A stretch of DNA of 64,000 bases. It comes from Epiperipatus broadwayi (lineage: Eukaryota > Onychophora > Udeonychophora > Euonychophora > Peripatidae). A program made the translations under genes and the position numbers. The stretch lies in NCBI GenBank assembly GCA_028023455.1, contig JAQFVV010000018.1:4055800-4119799 (forward strand), read 5' to 3'. Of the stretch, positions 1 to 11,677 are shown in pieces; position 1 is the stretch's first letter, and each line of letters starts with the position of its first letter. The notes below the pieces were generated by a model. The model was not told where the DNA came from. It searched no databases and was given only the letters and a program-made list of their open reading frames with translations.

Positions 1-669
1 TTACTGAATATCTTCATCAATAGACAGAACATAATCATATTATCATATTGAAACTGCATATTTAAAAAAGAAAGTTACTCAGACAAAAATGAAAGAAGTA
101 CAAATTAAAATCAATAACTGTATAAATAATGTGAGTCATACTAATTCAGTCCTTTATCAAATATGCAGTGCCTAATATATCAAAAAAAATATGGCCTATT
201 ATTAATAAAAGAAATTATCAGCTGCAGCTTAGTAATAGAATGATTACTGATTTTCAAGGCAACCAAATACCCTCCTGCATAAAACAAGAGATAACATTAT
301 TATACTGAATAAATATATTTTCTTGGGTCTGGTTGTATTGTCTGGTAAGCACAACAATCTATTAGGTTGGCATTGTTTCAATCACATAGTCTACACAGTG
401 ATTAAAATAAGCTAACAAATATTATGAAATTTAAAGGAACTACCTAGAAGTGTTTGATGATAAACTAAGTTTGAATCTTGGACAGTCCAATTGCTTGCAT
501 GTAAATGAAGAATAAATATAAATAGTTTGCCACTACAGATCTTTGCCATTTGTCTCATAAGTTAAAGTAGAAACTGAGTTGTATAGTTAATTGTTTGAAG
601 AATTTGTAAAGCCAACAACTTCATCAGAATGAGCTACTCAATTCTAAATATCATGAAAAAATAATAGTG

Positions 670-1830
670 ATATAAAAATTTGTGGTGATTATCAATGATG
701 CACAATCAATAAAGCACTATCAGTCAATAATTTAACTCCACTTTCAGTAAAACAGATCCTCTCTAAACAGTATTACAGGAATATTTTCATAAAAATTGAT
801 TAGAAATATGTGTATTTAACAGGTCCTGTTGATGATCAAGATGGAAGAGCATTAGAAATTATCACCTACAAAAGTTTCTTTAAAATTGAATCATCTGTAT
901 TTTTAAATATCAGTTAACCAGAAATATTGCAGCAAGTGGTTGATCAGCTCACTAACAGAATATCTGGAGTACTATCATATTTTAATGATTTTTGATTGGT
1001 GGCTAAAGTTCTAAAATAACTGTAAGCATTTACCAAAAAAACTATTAGATAAGTTCAAAATCTGAAATATTAAGATATGTCAGAAAAAATGCACATTCAA
1101 GGAATTTGAATTTCTTGGATATAAAAAGGTATTCATCTCACCAAAGAAATATTGAAAGTTATTAAGAAGACAAACACTTTATACCTCATTATTCATTATG
1201 ATAGCTCCTTCAACTTAAAACAGAAACTACTGAACTGCCATATAGATTGTTAAACAGTCTAGAAGTAAAAAGACCAGCATACAAGAGCTTTTGATAAGTT
1301 AAAAGAGTTGATATTACATTCAATAGGACTGTGATGCTTTATTCCAGAAAAGGTACTGATATTAAATTATAATACATTAACTGTGAGTAGTGGAGCAATC
1401 CTATGTCATTTGCATCAAAATACTTATCTAATGCTGAGAGAAATTAACACGGATGTAAAGTAAAGCATTAGTTCTGATTGTTGTCAAAAAAAATTTCATG
1501 ACAGTCTATATACTAAATTATTTTGTGAACCAATCACAGACCACTATGAGAAATATTTGCATTAAACAAAGATATTTCCCACCATGCCTCTCATGCATAC
1601 TGGGGTGGTTGAATGTCTTATCAGTACATGACTATACCTCATCTAAATAGTTTAAATCTATTACTTGAAAATTGGATCATAAAAGCTAAAATCAAATATT
1701 CTACCAATAAAATAGATTTAGAGACAGATGCATTGATCAACAGTAAATATATTACTTATCCCAAATTCCTGAAATTAAAAAATAAATCTATCAAAAAGAC
1801 AAAAAAGCTGCCTGAATTTGGACTTTATGC
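670..1830 (+). pseudogene. Gypsy reverse transcriptase and RNase H remnant
   Basis: A CGDY-like start (about 680) is followed by blocks resembling RT fingers and palm: a KID block near 800, an ITYKSFF block near 865, and a VVDQLTNRISGVLSYFNDF stretch near 930-990, where functional gypsy RTs have a YLDD-type catalytic box. A connection or RNase H block follows (SSGAILCHLHQ, about 1388-1420). The short frame at 1613-1834 falls where the RNase H C-terminus and linker would be. Several stops and frameshifts interrupt it. The family assignment is by domain order and block similarity; the clade is not resolved. Confidence 0.6.
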
Positions 1831-1859
1831 CTAAATTAAACCTCTGAATAAAAAAAAGT

Positions 1860-2480
1860 TGTTTTATCTAAGGATCAAGAGTTGTAATTTCACCAGATGA
1901 TCGCCCTCAAATGCTACAGATTTTGAATAGTGGCCTCCAGAGGTTGTGAAAATAAAAATAGTGGTTATAATTTATACCCAGTGGCTTACCTTGGACATTG
2001 CTATCAGATTTATACCCCACTAATATTGGTGTTGTGAAATAAATCAAAACTTAGCAGCAAAAAATAAAATGATTTAGTGGCTGATACATCCATGGAAAAG
2101 GCAAGCTGTTACTGTTAGTCATAAATGCATATTCTAAAAGACTGAAAGTGTTTAAAGAATCTTCACTCCATGCCACAACATTCATTAAGCATTGAGAAGA
2201 CTATTTTCAAATCATAGTCTACCCAAACAATAGTGTCAAATAATGGTACAAGATTTCCCACATTTATTCAGTCTAAGACATTGGTTCAAGAGACAAAAAA
2301 GAGATTTTAAAAACTGCTGTGGTTACTTAAAACATCTGCATATCCAGAAATCTCTTGAGACAGCAGTCAAAACCTTTGCCTAACTTCTATTTAACAGTGC
2401 TCTTAGGATAAATCCAACCTCAGGTCTAACCAATAGGATTATTCTAAAATATAAGCCCTGAAATTCAGACATATTGTACA
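1860..2480 (+). pseudogene. Gypsy integrase remnant
   Basis: Downstream of the RT/RNase H remnant the frames show a chain resembling the integrase core: a SGLPWTLLSDLYPTNIGVV block (about 1980-2035), an INAYSKRLKVF block (about 2120-2150) and a final LLGINPTSGLTNR block (about 2400-2430) that matches the conserved integrase tail region. The catalytic acidic residues cannot all be placed because of frame breaks. It completes the pol order of the degenerate element. Confidence 0.55.
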
Positions 2481-2829
2481 GCCTATGTTGAATGTTCAAT
2501 ATAATCACCAAATGGCATCCAGTGACAGTCATAGGCATAAAAGTTTTGCTTTCAATGATTGTCCAAATTATTGATGGACAACACCATCACATACTTTAAA
2601 TAAAACCAAACCATGAAACACCACTCATAAATAAAGAATTCATTGTACCAGATGAAAACAAATTTGATTATAAAACCAGACATAAGCACAACAAAACCAA
2701 GTTAATAGATTAGCAAGATGTCCATCAAATTATTATAAAATACTATATACTTCAAAGCTATCTATTTCTAGGAGTTGGAATCTTGTGAACTCATCCTAAT
2801 TTAGGCAAAACTTACTCTCAAAGATTAAA

Positions 2830-3110
2830 TTCAATTATAGTAAAACTGACCAATGATGTAACAATAAAATGAAATAAATAGCCAATGAGATAAGTAGGCC
2901 AATTAGAGAGTTAGATCAGTAAATCCACAACAATGAGAATTTCACTATAAAAGGCTTTAAGGGTGTCAGACTGAACAGCTGTATGTACATTGCCTACAAT
3001 ATTGAAGTTATATTTATTTAGTCAATAAAGTCCTGGAGTAAATTTCACTGACATTATCCTGTTATTGATCATGTGCATACTCTGTTTCCAAGAATAATTA
3101 TCAAGATGAC
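2830..3110 (+). repeat. Probable LTR of the decayed gypsy element
   Basis: Placed just after the integrase remnant, this segment has a TATA-like box (TATAAAAG at 2946-2953) and, about 75 bases further on, an AATAAAG poly(A)-like signal (3024-3030). That is the spacing expected of U3-R-U5. The matching 5' LTR is outside the window, so the ends cannot be set. Confidence 0.45.
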
Positions 3111-3623
3111 CCTAAAGTTGAGAAAAAAAAAATTGATTTTGGTATACAGTTAATTTAAATATTCTATATTGATCATAGAATAATTTCTCAGCAATTAACT
3201 TTTTTTTCCTTTTTTATCATTCATAATTTTTTCATTGAATATATTATATGTTTAGAATTTATTTCTTTAAATATATTTATTTTTAATGATTAGTATATGT
3301 ATTTCTTTTAACTCATGACATTCATCAGAAGTAAAATTTGGTTAATTCTTTAACCTCCTCAACTGCTGTTAAATGCAAAAATCATAACAGAAACAAACAT
3401 CATCAACTCAAATCCCATGAATTCTCAATTTTAACATTAGCAGCGTGTCTATTAATTATATTTATTTTATTTCTATTTATTAAAATTGCCTCCTTAATTT
3501 TTCTTTTATTATGGTTTCTCTCTTCATGAAGAATCTTAGCACCTTTAAGATCAAACTTAAGTATATATTTACATGTCCTTTAGATCCAAGAAAACTGAAG
3601 CACTCATTAAATCATTATTATTT

Positions 3624-4020
3624 TTACTTTTCATACACTTGTATAAAAAATTCATGCTCCTTTAATCTTTTTTCAATACTGCACTTCCATTTACTTATAT
3701 ATGATAACATACATCCACAAAAAAATTGATACACAACATTAGGTTTTTGCTTGGCAGGTATGGCATTTTTAGAATTATTCACTAACTTATTAACTTTATA
3801 TGTAACACAAAATGAAACATTTAACACATTCTTATTGAGCATTTGAAATATATGGAATAAATATCCATTTTTTACTATCAATGTTCAACTCCTTTAAACC
3901 ATTATAATTCTTTTTAAATTGACATAAAGTATTGTTAATATGTTCAGTCTTATAACCAATTTCAAGCAATTCCTTGGTAAATATCTCAATATGAAACAAA
4001 AAAAATCTAAAACTTGCCAT
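3624..4020 (-). pseudogene. PLE linker and GIY-YIG region, left arm
   Basis: Two overlapping minus-strand frames (3832-4020 and 3624-3881) give an N-terminal stretch ending in IDSKKWIFIPYISNAQ, then a segment with QFFCGCMLSYIS. PLEs encode a reverse transcriptase with a C-terminal GIY-YIG endonuclease; these frames cover the junction and the start of the nuclease. A frameshift divides them, and coding similarity to the right arm continues left to about 3370 through further breaks. Confidence 0.55.
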
Positions 4021-4079
4021 CTTATTGCGTAATTGGTATTTTTGATTTACAATTTATACATCCCCTTTTTGTAATACTC

Positions 4080-4625
4080 TATGATAATTTGAAAAGAGTT
4101 ATAATAATTTAAACGAGCTGAAGATTGATAGTAAAAAATGGATACCTATTCCATATATTTCAAATGCTCAAGTAAAATTTTTTTAGGTATTTATAAGGAT
4201 GTGTTTAATGCTTCATTTTGTGTTACAAATATTGTTAATCAGTTAGTGAATAATTCTAAAAGTGGCATATCTATCAAGCATAAAAGTAATGTTCTATATC
4301 AATTTTTTGTGAATATATGTTATCATATATAGACATATTGAGGTTCAGTGTTGAGAAAAGTTTAAAGGAGCAGAAAATGATATACAAACATGTGAAAAGT
4401 AAAAATAATAATGATTTAATGACTGCTTTAGTTTTCTTGGATCATGAAAAGACATATAATTATAAATTTAAATTTGATCTTGAAAATGTTAAGATTCTTC
4501 ATGAAGAAATAAACCATAATAAAAGAAAAATGAAGGAGGTAATTTCAATAAATAGAAATAAAATGAATATAATTAATAGACAAACTCCTAATGTTAAAAT
4601 TCAACATTTGTGGGATTTGAATTGA
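4080..4625 (+). pseudogene. PLE linker and GIY-YIG region, right arm
   Basis: Plus-strand frames 4138-4332 and 4317-4625 carry the same protein region as the left arm. The second frame covers the rest of the nuclease: HEKTYNYKFKFD, then an HEEINHNKRKMKE helix with the conserved basic-acidic pattern of GIY-YIG proteins, and ends in IQHLWDLN. Two frameshifts or stops separate the pieces. The similar palindrome at 19-20 kb encodes a related but distinct PLE, which supports the assignment. Confidence 0.6.
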
Positions 4626-4839
4626 TGTTTGTTTCAGTTATGTTTTTTGAATTTAATGGCAGCTGTAGATGGTAAGAAATTAACTGAAAGTATTTCTGTG
4701 AATTGAAAGACTGCATATAATAGTTAATTGCCATTACATTTATTATTTTATTATTATAATAGTTTTTAATTAACAGACATTTTATTTGTATTATATATAT
4801 AATATTTAAATACAAATATAATATATATTCTTAAGCCAG

Positions 4840-5200
4840 ATATAAACATTAAAGGCTTGCAGCTAAACTAGTCAATAAAATAATTAAAATGTATCCAAAT
4901 TCACAATCAAATCAGATGAGTTTAAAGAAAATAAACTCTAAAACCCAACCAACTGTTTTACTGCTACAAAAGAATTAAAGAATCCTTATTATTAAAAATA
5001 TATGATTCTGAAGCATTAACTTGTTTAAAAGTTATTTTAATATGAACTGTGTGTGGTAGGTAAGTAAATTTTGTCCTTTATGCTTGAAAAGTCTGTTTGT
5101 AGCAGTGAAACCATTGGTTGTGTTTTAAAAGAGTTTATTTTATTTGACTAATCTGGTTTAATTGTGAATTTGAAAAATTTTGTTTATATATATATTGTAA
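4840..5200. mobile_element. PLE 3' UTR inverted pair
   Basis: A minus-strand arm (about 4840-4985) and a plus-strand arm (about 4985-5195) carry the same PLE 3' region. The marker is a conserved stretch with GTAGCAGTGAAACCATTGG (5098-5116 on the plus arm; its complement near 4960-4975). The same 3' UTR occurs in the palindrome at 27.3-28.1 kb, where it follows nuclease coding sequence. The outer edges abut (TA)-rich DNA at both ends (about 4790-4825 and 5188-5200). Confidence 0.6.
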
Positions 5201-5234
5201 CAGTTATGTTAAATGCCACACAGTAACATAATGT

Positions 5235-5312
<78 letters not shown>
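5235..5312. repeat. Compound (CA)n(TA)n microsatellite
   Basis: Alternating blocks of CA and TA dinucleotides: CA 5236-5264, TA, CA 5277-5294, TA to 5312. The 2.7 kb repeat starts directly after it. Confidence 0.95.
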
Positions 5313-6843
5313 TGTACCAGTCAAAAAACCCACCAAAAGAACTGCAAGTCGAATCCAAACTCAGCTGAATCAAACGGAATTCAAACCCAACTCACCAGCT
5401 CAGATTAATAGAAATCTAAATTGACAGCACAGTGCTATGCACCAGGAAACTAGCTCAATAGTTGGTGAGGACTAGAGACCCCTGAACTGACACTAATATC
5501 GGATAATAAATTAACTAAGATAACTTTAAATCGAATCATATGTATATGTTCGGATTGCCAACACAGACAGCGAGTATTAACATTAAAATAATTATAAAAG
5601 AATTAAGAACTAAGAAACCAAGTGTGTTCAGAAAATACTTAATAATAATAATGATTTGTTTTGTTTGGATTTTAAATAATGATTATATTAATTAATTCTA
5701 GTCCTTAAACAAAGTTTATAATTATAATAAGAGTGACGGTCCTTATTATATGCCAATGAATATTACACAATATTTGAAAGTCTATGTCTATGCCCCCAAC
5801 AAGAAAATAAAGACAGATAAAGGTATTCATTAGTAAAGGAAATTATTACTCTAATTTTATACGAAAGAATGTGATATTTATTTTCACATTCGCAAATCCA
5901 TTCATGAAGAGCAAGATACGTATTTTAGGGCATAACTTTAATCTTTATTGGAAAACTTATTTAATTAAATATAACTGAGAATTTTTTTGACTTTAATTGA
6001 AATCACTTCATCACGAATTACGAACATCAAAGCGGGCTTTACTGGAACAGAGAGGCAACGGTGCTGACGAATTATGAGCTATAAAATGAAATTGAAAGAC
6101 GATAGCTAGTCGATAATCGAAGTCCTATGGCAGTTTGTGTCTGACAAGTCTTATGCCCTTTGACTAATATGAACAGGAGAGGAAGAGCTTTCTTCCTCGA
6201 TAATTTAAAATAACAGAAATATGATCACCGACCAGCCTAACGGAGCGGAAGATTGCCCTATGTCAGCAACATTCAAAGATGATGACTTGATAGTCATCAT
6301 TTGAATACTAAAACCCATATAGAATGCTCTACGTGATGACTTGATCAATTAATTAAAGTCAAATGAGCTTTTAATGAAAACTATTTTAAAGTATTTGTAA
6401 AATTATATTCATCATGCCCCAAATATCGTGCCCCTCCTGAATATTAATAGACAGTGAAAACAATCTGAATTAGAATGTATTTAGTTGATTCCTTTATCTA
6501 CCCTTTTTAAAAAAACATTTTAGATTATGCATGAATAAATAAATATTGGTGAATACGAGAAAAAAACACTTTAACATTATATATATGAATATATAAACAT
6601 TTGTAAATTAGACAGGAGCTGGGGACATAGGTGAAAAATGGAGCTAATAATTTACTATAAAAATAACAAACATTTAATAATTTCTTTCAACTTGATGATT
6701 GATAGAACTGTATAAATCTAGTTCTAATGGGCAAGAATTATTATCAGAGTTAATATTATATTTTCTATGTGAAGCAAATAGAACAAAGGAGTTTATCGAG
6801 TCGAAAGATTATTGGCATATAATTAAAATAACAACATTAATAA

Positions 6844-6845
<2 letters not shown>

Positions 6846-6880
<35 letters not shown>

Positions 6881-6923
6881 TATATGTTGTTATTTTATTA
6901 TATATATATATATATATATATAA
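6846..6923. repeat. (TA)n tract inside 2.7 kb repeat
   Basis: Two TA runs divided by a short TTATATGTTGTTATTTTATT segment. The twin copy at 24.6-27.2 kb has only a short TA stretch at the equivalent point (about 26130), so the tract expanded after the copies separated, or contracted in the other. Confidence 0.9.
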
Positions 6924-7533
6924 TAAAATGCCAAGTAAAAAAAGAGAAAGTTTAAAGACTAGAGGTTGAGAGAATTATGATATAAGTTTACAGTAGCATG
7001 AATAAAAGGTTTTATAAAGATTGTTACTTTAAAGAATAAAAGAGCTCTAAAAGGGAGTGTAAAGTAAAGTTCGAAACTGGCCAGAAAGTTTAAGGTTTAT
7101 TTGGTAACATATTACCCATTTTTTCCGGGGCTGGTTCTTATTTTACATGTCCAGATTGGTAAAAAACGTAGGCATGCATTCGGTCAATTACTTGAACAGC
7201 ATTTTATTTGATTTTGGCAGCATGATTTGTCTGGAAAGAATTTAGCAGCTTCATTGAATATTTCAAAGGACTTCAGGAATTGCAGCCAGATTCCTGATGT
7301 TTTAGCCCTTCACCATGATTGAAACACTATTTAAATTCATGATTTTTAAATGCTTAGAGTTCACTGCACTTCTCTACAACAAAGATGTTTTTTTTTTACC
7401 TCCAAACTTTTCAGAGCTATATATATGTCCTCTGATGCCTTCAGGCTAGCGCTTCTTTCATTATCAATGTTTTTAGATTTACTGGTTGTTTTTAGATACA
7501 TTCCCTCAATAAGGCTTTCAAATTCATTAACTT

Positions 7534-7563
7534 GAATTCATTTTCTAATTAGAAAATGAATTC
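7534..7563. repeat. Perfect 30-base palindrome
   Basis: The sequence from GAATTCATTTTC to GAAAATGAATTC reads identically on both strands, with no loop. It is conserved exactly in the other 2.7 kb copy (26713-26742). The role is unknown; it could be a dyad binding site or the relic of an insertion. Confidence 0.9.
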
Positions 7564-8042
7564 TTAAAATCAGAAAATGATTTTAATTAGGAAATCCTTA
7601 TCTTTTTTCTAATTAATAAAAGTTTAACTGTTGTTTTTGGAAATGGAAAATCTGAAAGCTTATCGAAAGAATGTAGCTTTTAATCAACAAAACTTTAACA
7701 AATTATTTAAAAATAAAATCAAACATTCCCGACACAATGAAACTTTTAAACAATTATATATATTTAAATATTTACAAATATATATGCACAATTCATGCAG
7801 TTATAATATATAAATTCATGAATAATTCTATCATGAATTTATTAATAGAATTGATCAATTTAAATCTGAAACTAATTATTTGAATATACATTTATGAAAT
7901 AAGTTATTCTTTATGGAAATTAGTGTGGATTGAACATATAAAGCCCCATTGCATCAGAAATTTAAGGTTAGTACTAGGGTTTGAAGTGGGCTTATGGCTA
8001 GATGTCATGAAGCTAGGATCGAACTCAGATCCGACTCCTTCA

Positions 8043-9088
8043 ATATATATATATATATAAAGTTGAAAGGAAATGTAGAAATAAAGGTAGACAAAAATTT
8101 TGATGATATTTTCTATATCTCTCTAGAATAATCATAGTAAAAGAATAAATAATTTTGAATTTAAAATAAAATTTTATTATAAATTAAACATTTAAAAAGG
8201 TCTAATAAATATTTTTATTGAATTCTGATTTTGAAATTAAAATAATTGTAAACATTTTTATCTTTGTAGGTCATACTTTGATAAAATTTCAAAGGATTAA
8301 AGTGAATTGAAATCAACTTTTTCCAATCAAAAAATAAGAAAAATAGTTTTTAATTAAGAATAGTTTTTAATTAATGAATTTTTGTCACCCAATACTATAA
8401 AAAGGGTTGATAAAAAGATTAGAATAGTTTGGCTAGTAGTTTTTTGTTGTAATTTTTTGTAAGAGTTGGCAGAGTTAATTGGTTTCCAGAGCAATACAGA
8501 TAACTAGCATAAATAAAATGCAGCTGAATTTGAGTTAGTAAATCCAGCAGCAGTCTATTAGTTCACTTACACTGGAATTTAGATGTACCTAGAAGGAAGA
8601 CTCAACTTTTTTGTTCTCTATAGCCAGCTGGCTTGAATTCCAAATGGAGTTATTAAATGCCATAAATTACCTGGACTATATCTATATCACCAAGACCAGC
8701 TCATCGAGAGAATCCTTGCTGAAAAATTTGTTTAAATGTATACTGCTTTATCTGTATGCAAGGAACTACAGATAAATGTATCACTTCATATTTAGAATAA
8801 ACTGCCAATGAAATTGGAGTGTTGTTTTTTAATTATATGTATTCTGCTTTATGTGTATGCAAAGAGCCTCAGATAAACATATCATGTCATATTTATATAA
8901 AGTGTGGCTGGGAAGTTCTTTTAAGTAATTCCTTAAAATGATATTTTTAAAAGGGTGATATATAATTGAGAATGATATTATAATAAATTATTTATTTAAA
9001 AAAAACCTTTAAAATCAACATTTAAGGATAAAGTTATAATTAATCAATCAACAATTATCTGTCTAGACTGATTTTTTTAAAAGAAGAG
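8043..9088. other. AT-rich non-coding DNA with a diverged duplication
   Basis: No gene seen. A segment of about 59 bases at 8738-8796 recurs in direct orientation at 8839-8897 (both start TGTA and contain CTGCTTTAT.TGTATGCAA), an offset of 101 bases. The rest is low-complexity AT. Confidence 0.6.
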
Positions 9089-9312
9089 AATGATTGATTA
9101 ACATATAAATAAAATTCATCTTTAATAAATAAAATTATTAAAAATATCTTTAATAATTAATTTCATTTAAAATATATACTTAAAATTTACACATACATGT
9201 ATATTTGTAAAAATATAGATGGTATAAATTGAAATTATTAATTAACCTTTCTTATTATAGTAAAATAAAAATATTTTAAAGATGAATTTTATTTATATGT
9301 TAATCAATCATT
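9089..9312. mobile_element. Small foldback (MITE-like) element
   Basis: Exact 35-base terminal inverted repeats (9089-9123 and 9278-9312, outer end AATGATTGATTAACATATAA) bound a 224-base AT-rich unit without coding potential. This is the structure of a non-autonomous DNA transposon or foldback element. No clear target-site duplication is visible, and no second copy was seen in the window. Confidence 0.6.
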
Positions 9313-9530
9313 ATACCACATAGCTGTGTGATGATATATATATATTTAAGTAAACCACTTAAATTTTTATTATTTTATGACAATTCAAATATGTTCAGAA
9401 ATTATTATGCCACTTATCTGTGTGAATATATATCAATGCAGGTCATGCAGATATATATGAATTTTAATCATTTTATGACCATTCAAATATGTTCATTTTA
9501 TATGATACCACATGTCTGTGTGTATATTAT
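9300..9530 (+). repeat. Diverged tandem repeat, about 100-base period
   Basis: The unit TTTTATGAC.ATTCAAATATGTTCA followed by a TCTGTGTG box occurs at about 9372-9431 and 9472-9530, with a partial unit (CATAGCTGTGTG) before it at about 9317-9330. The open frame at 9328-9564 is a by-product of this repeat, not a gene. Confidence 0.65.
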
Positions 9531-9569
9531 ATGCATTTTACATAAGCCTATTAAGAGGTATTGAAAATC

Positions 9570-11586
9570 ACAATGTGATAGTTTTTATATTAATCAAAAA
9601 ATAGCCATATTCTAAAGACATTAATATCATTTTTATAGTTGTTAATAAATGTGTATACCATTGTTAAAATTATTCCAGTGAACTTGATTCTAAATAGTTT
9701 TTAGACTATTATCATCTCTTGATCATAGTAACAGTTATAGAACTTATGTTCTCAACTAGATTTATGCATAATGGTCTGATATATTAAAGGGGATGTATAT
9801 TAGTGTCTGGGCATTCAGTTGACAAGAGTCCTGATTTGTCACTAAGAATATGATCTTTAAAGTCCCTGCATTATATTTTAGTTTAGTTTAGTCTCTTTTA
9901 GAAATTAAGTTCATTGATGGCCTGTACACTATTGGTACTAAATTTCCAGAGCATTGATGATGATCAGAATGTTTTAATATCCCAGAATTATTGTTTTTAT
10001 GTTTGTATATTCAGATGGATTATATGTTGGTGCAGCCATATTAATGGTTAAATAATTTCCCCAAGCTTGGCAAAGGCTAAATAGTTGGCCTGGTCTCTAA
10101 TAGACCTATTTCAAATCCAGTCACAAGATTTACTGTTGATTTATTTTTTATTGATGATCATTTATAATGATGAATGAGTATTACCTTTACTTATTTTAAT
10201 GCTGATGAATTTATTTATTCTTATTAATTATACTTTTAGTTATTCTCGTGAATTAACTGGGATGATCTCTGAGAGTTCTCAAAATGATCTCATGCTCTTA
10301 TAGTATATAACATTACTTATGTATTTTAAATTTATATAGTTTTTTGATATTAAACATTATTTTAATATTGTATCTTATATCTTAGTATATTTTATGCTTA
10401 TGTATTTTAAATTTATATTAAAATTCATTATTTGCAATGTTTTTTAATTGTATTTTGGGAAAGATGACATCACCGCTGATTAAACCCCAATACCCCCATT
10501 CTGGTATTATATATACACATATATGTAATATATTGCAAAAGAGGCCTGAACCTGAATTCAAGTTGAGTCTAATGCTAAATAATCTATGCTAATGATAATA
10601 GTCCATAGATGTCATTAATAGTACAATAACATATTGTTGGGTCACTATATATGTGTTTGAAATAGATTACATTCTGCTGATACTTCATACTTAAACATAA
10701 TAACAAAATTAAATTTATTTAGCATAATAGTGATCAATACCTAAATCGTTGCCAGAAACATATCTTCATCGGTTTGCATTGAATTTTCAAGTATGATCTT
10801 AATGAAGTAATTCTTATCATCTGGCTATATTTTCCTAATATTTTTAATTATTTATCAGTACTAATACTAAAAAATAAAATTATCTAGCAAAGATCAGCTT
10901 TATTTACTTTAAAGTTAGTAATATTTTTATACATTCTGGTGCCTTATTTTATAGATTCGAAAAACTGATTTGTCCATTCTTATTTCTTCTTAAACAAATG
11001 TTCTATTTTAATGTTATCTGTGATTGAACACAATTTAAGAACATTTTGAACACTTTCTGTGTATCAGATGATTCATAAATAAACTTATGCTATGCAATCA
11101 GGTTGAGAATTGAAAAAGGATGGATGCAATTACTACTATATAATTTTAAAATACCAATTAAGAAATTTGAATTACATACAAAAATCACATGTCATCTCCA
11201 TACACATACATTAAATCACACTTATATGGCATTTACATCAATTGATACATAAATTATTCTTGCATGGGGTGCCTATTTGCATATATCTCTAGTTGAATTA
11301 ATGCTTTATTTAATCTCCATTTGAAACTTTCCAAAGTTATTTGCACTTACTGCACAAAAAAGGATTATAGTTATTTTCTCATTGGAATATATCAGTGGGC
11401 TTTACATAATGACATGGAGTAATGTTGTAAGCTATGACTCAATTGTTGTGGAAGAGCTGATTGCCTTTTTTTATATCTTAATTAAAAATAATTTTTATTT
11501 GTTAAATGATTTGCTATTTTAGTTTAAAATTTGTTAAAAAATAAAATGTATTTATATAATTTACAGTACAGCAATATGCATATCTG

Positions 11587-11625
<39 letters not shown>

Positions 11626-11633
11626 TATTGCTG

Positions 11634-11677
<44 letters not shown>

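Larger units (their letters stand above)
1..3110 (+). mobile_element. Decayed Ty3/gypsy LTR retrotransposon, 3' part
   Basis: Frame-by-frame reading gives a broken pol in the usual Ty3/gypsy order (RT, RNase H, integrase), followed by a segment with LTR-type promoter and poly(A) signals. The 5' part lies outside the window. No frame stays open for more than about 73 codons, and stops and frameshifts occur throughout, so the copy is old and inactive. The order of recognisable blocks, more than any single motif, supports the call. It looks unrelated to the better-preserved gypsy element at 59-64 kb, from which it differs strongly in sequence. Confidence 0.7.
3340..4690. mobile_element. Penelope-like element pair, head to head (inverted)
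   Basis: Two copies of the 3' part of a PLE point away from each other. The left copy reads on the minus strand from about 4090 (possibly beyond) down to about 3340; the right copy reads on the plus strand from about 4080 to about 4690. Both encode a shared block (DSKKWI, then IPYISNAQ) between the RT and the GIY-YIG nuclease, then nuclease residues (KSKNNNDLM, HNKRKMKE). The 5'-truncated ends meet at the centre near 4085. Divergence between arms and several stops show both copies are dead. Confidence 0.65.
5313..8042 (+). repeat. 2.7 kb non-coding repeat with TG...CA ends, copy 1
   Basis: This 2730-base unit is repeated in the same orientation at 24573-27237. It starts TGTACCAGT right after a (TA)n tract and ends CTTCA right before another, so it has LTR-like TG...CA ends in an AT target. 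No significant open frame or motif is present. Near its start it has tRNA T-arm-like ATTCAAACCC. Near its end, the minus strand reads GAGTTCGATCCT, resembling a pol III B box. It contains an internal (TA)n expansion at 6846-6923. It may be a large solo LTR or a non-autonomous element. Confidence 0.8.

Noticed and set aside
3320-3345. A second hammerhead (CTGATGA on the minus strand near 3325)
   Set aside because: No stem II followed by GAAA can be drawn after it.
5233-5424. HTHTHT/YIYI frame
   Set aside because: It is (CA)n(TA)n followed by the start of the 2.7 kb repeat; there is no conserved frame in copy 2.
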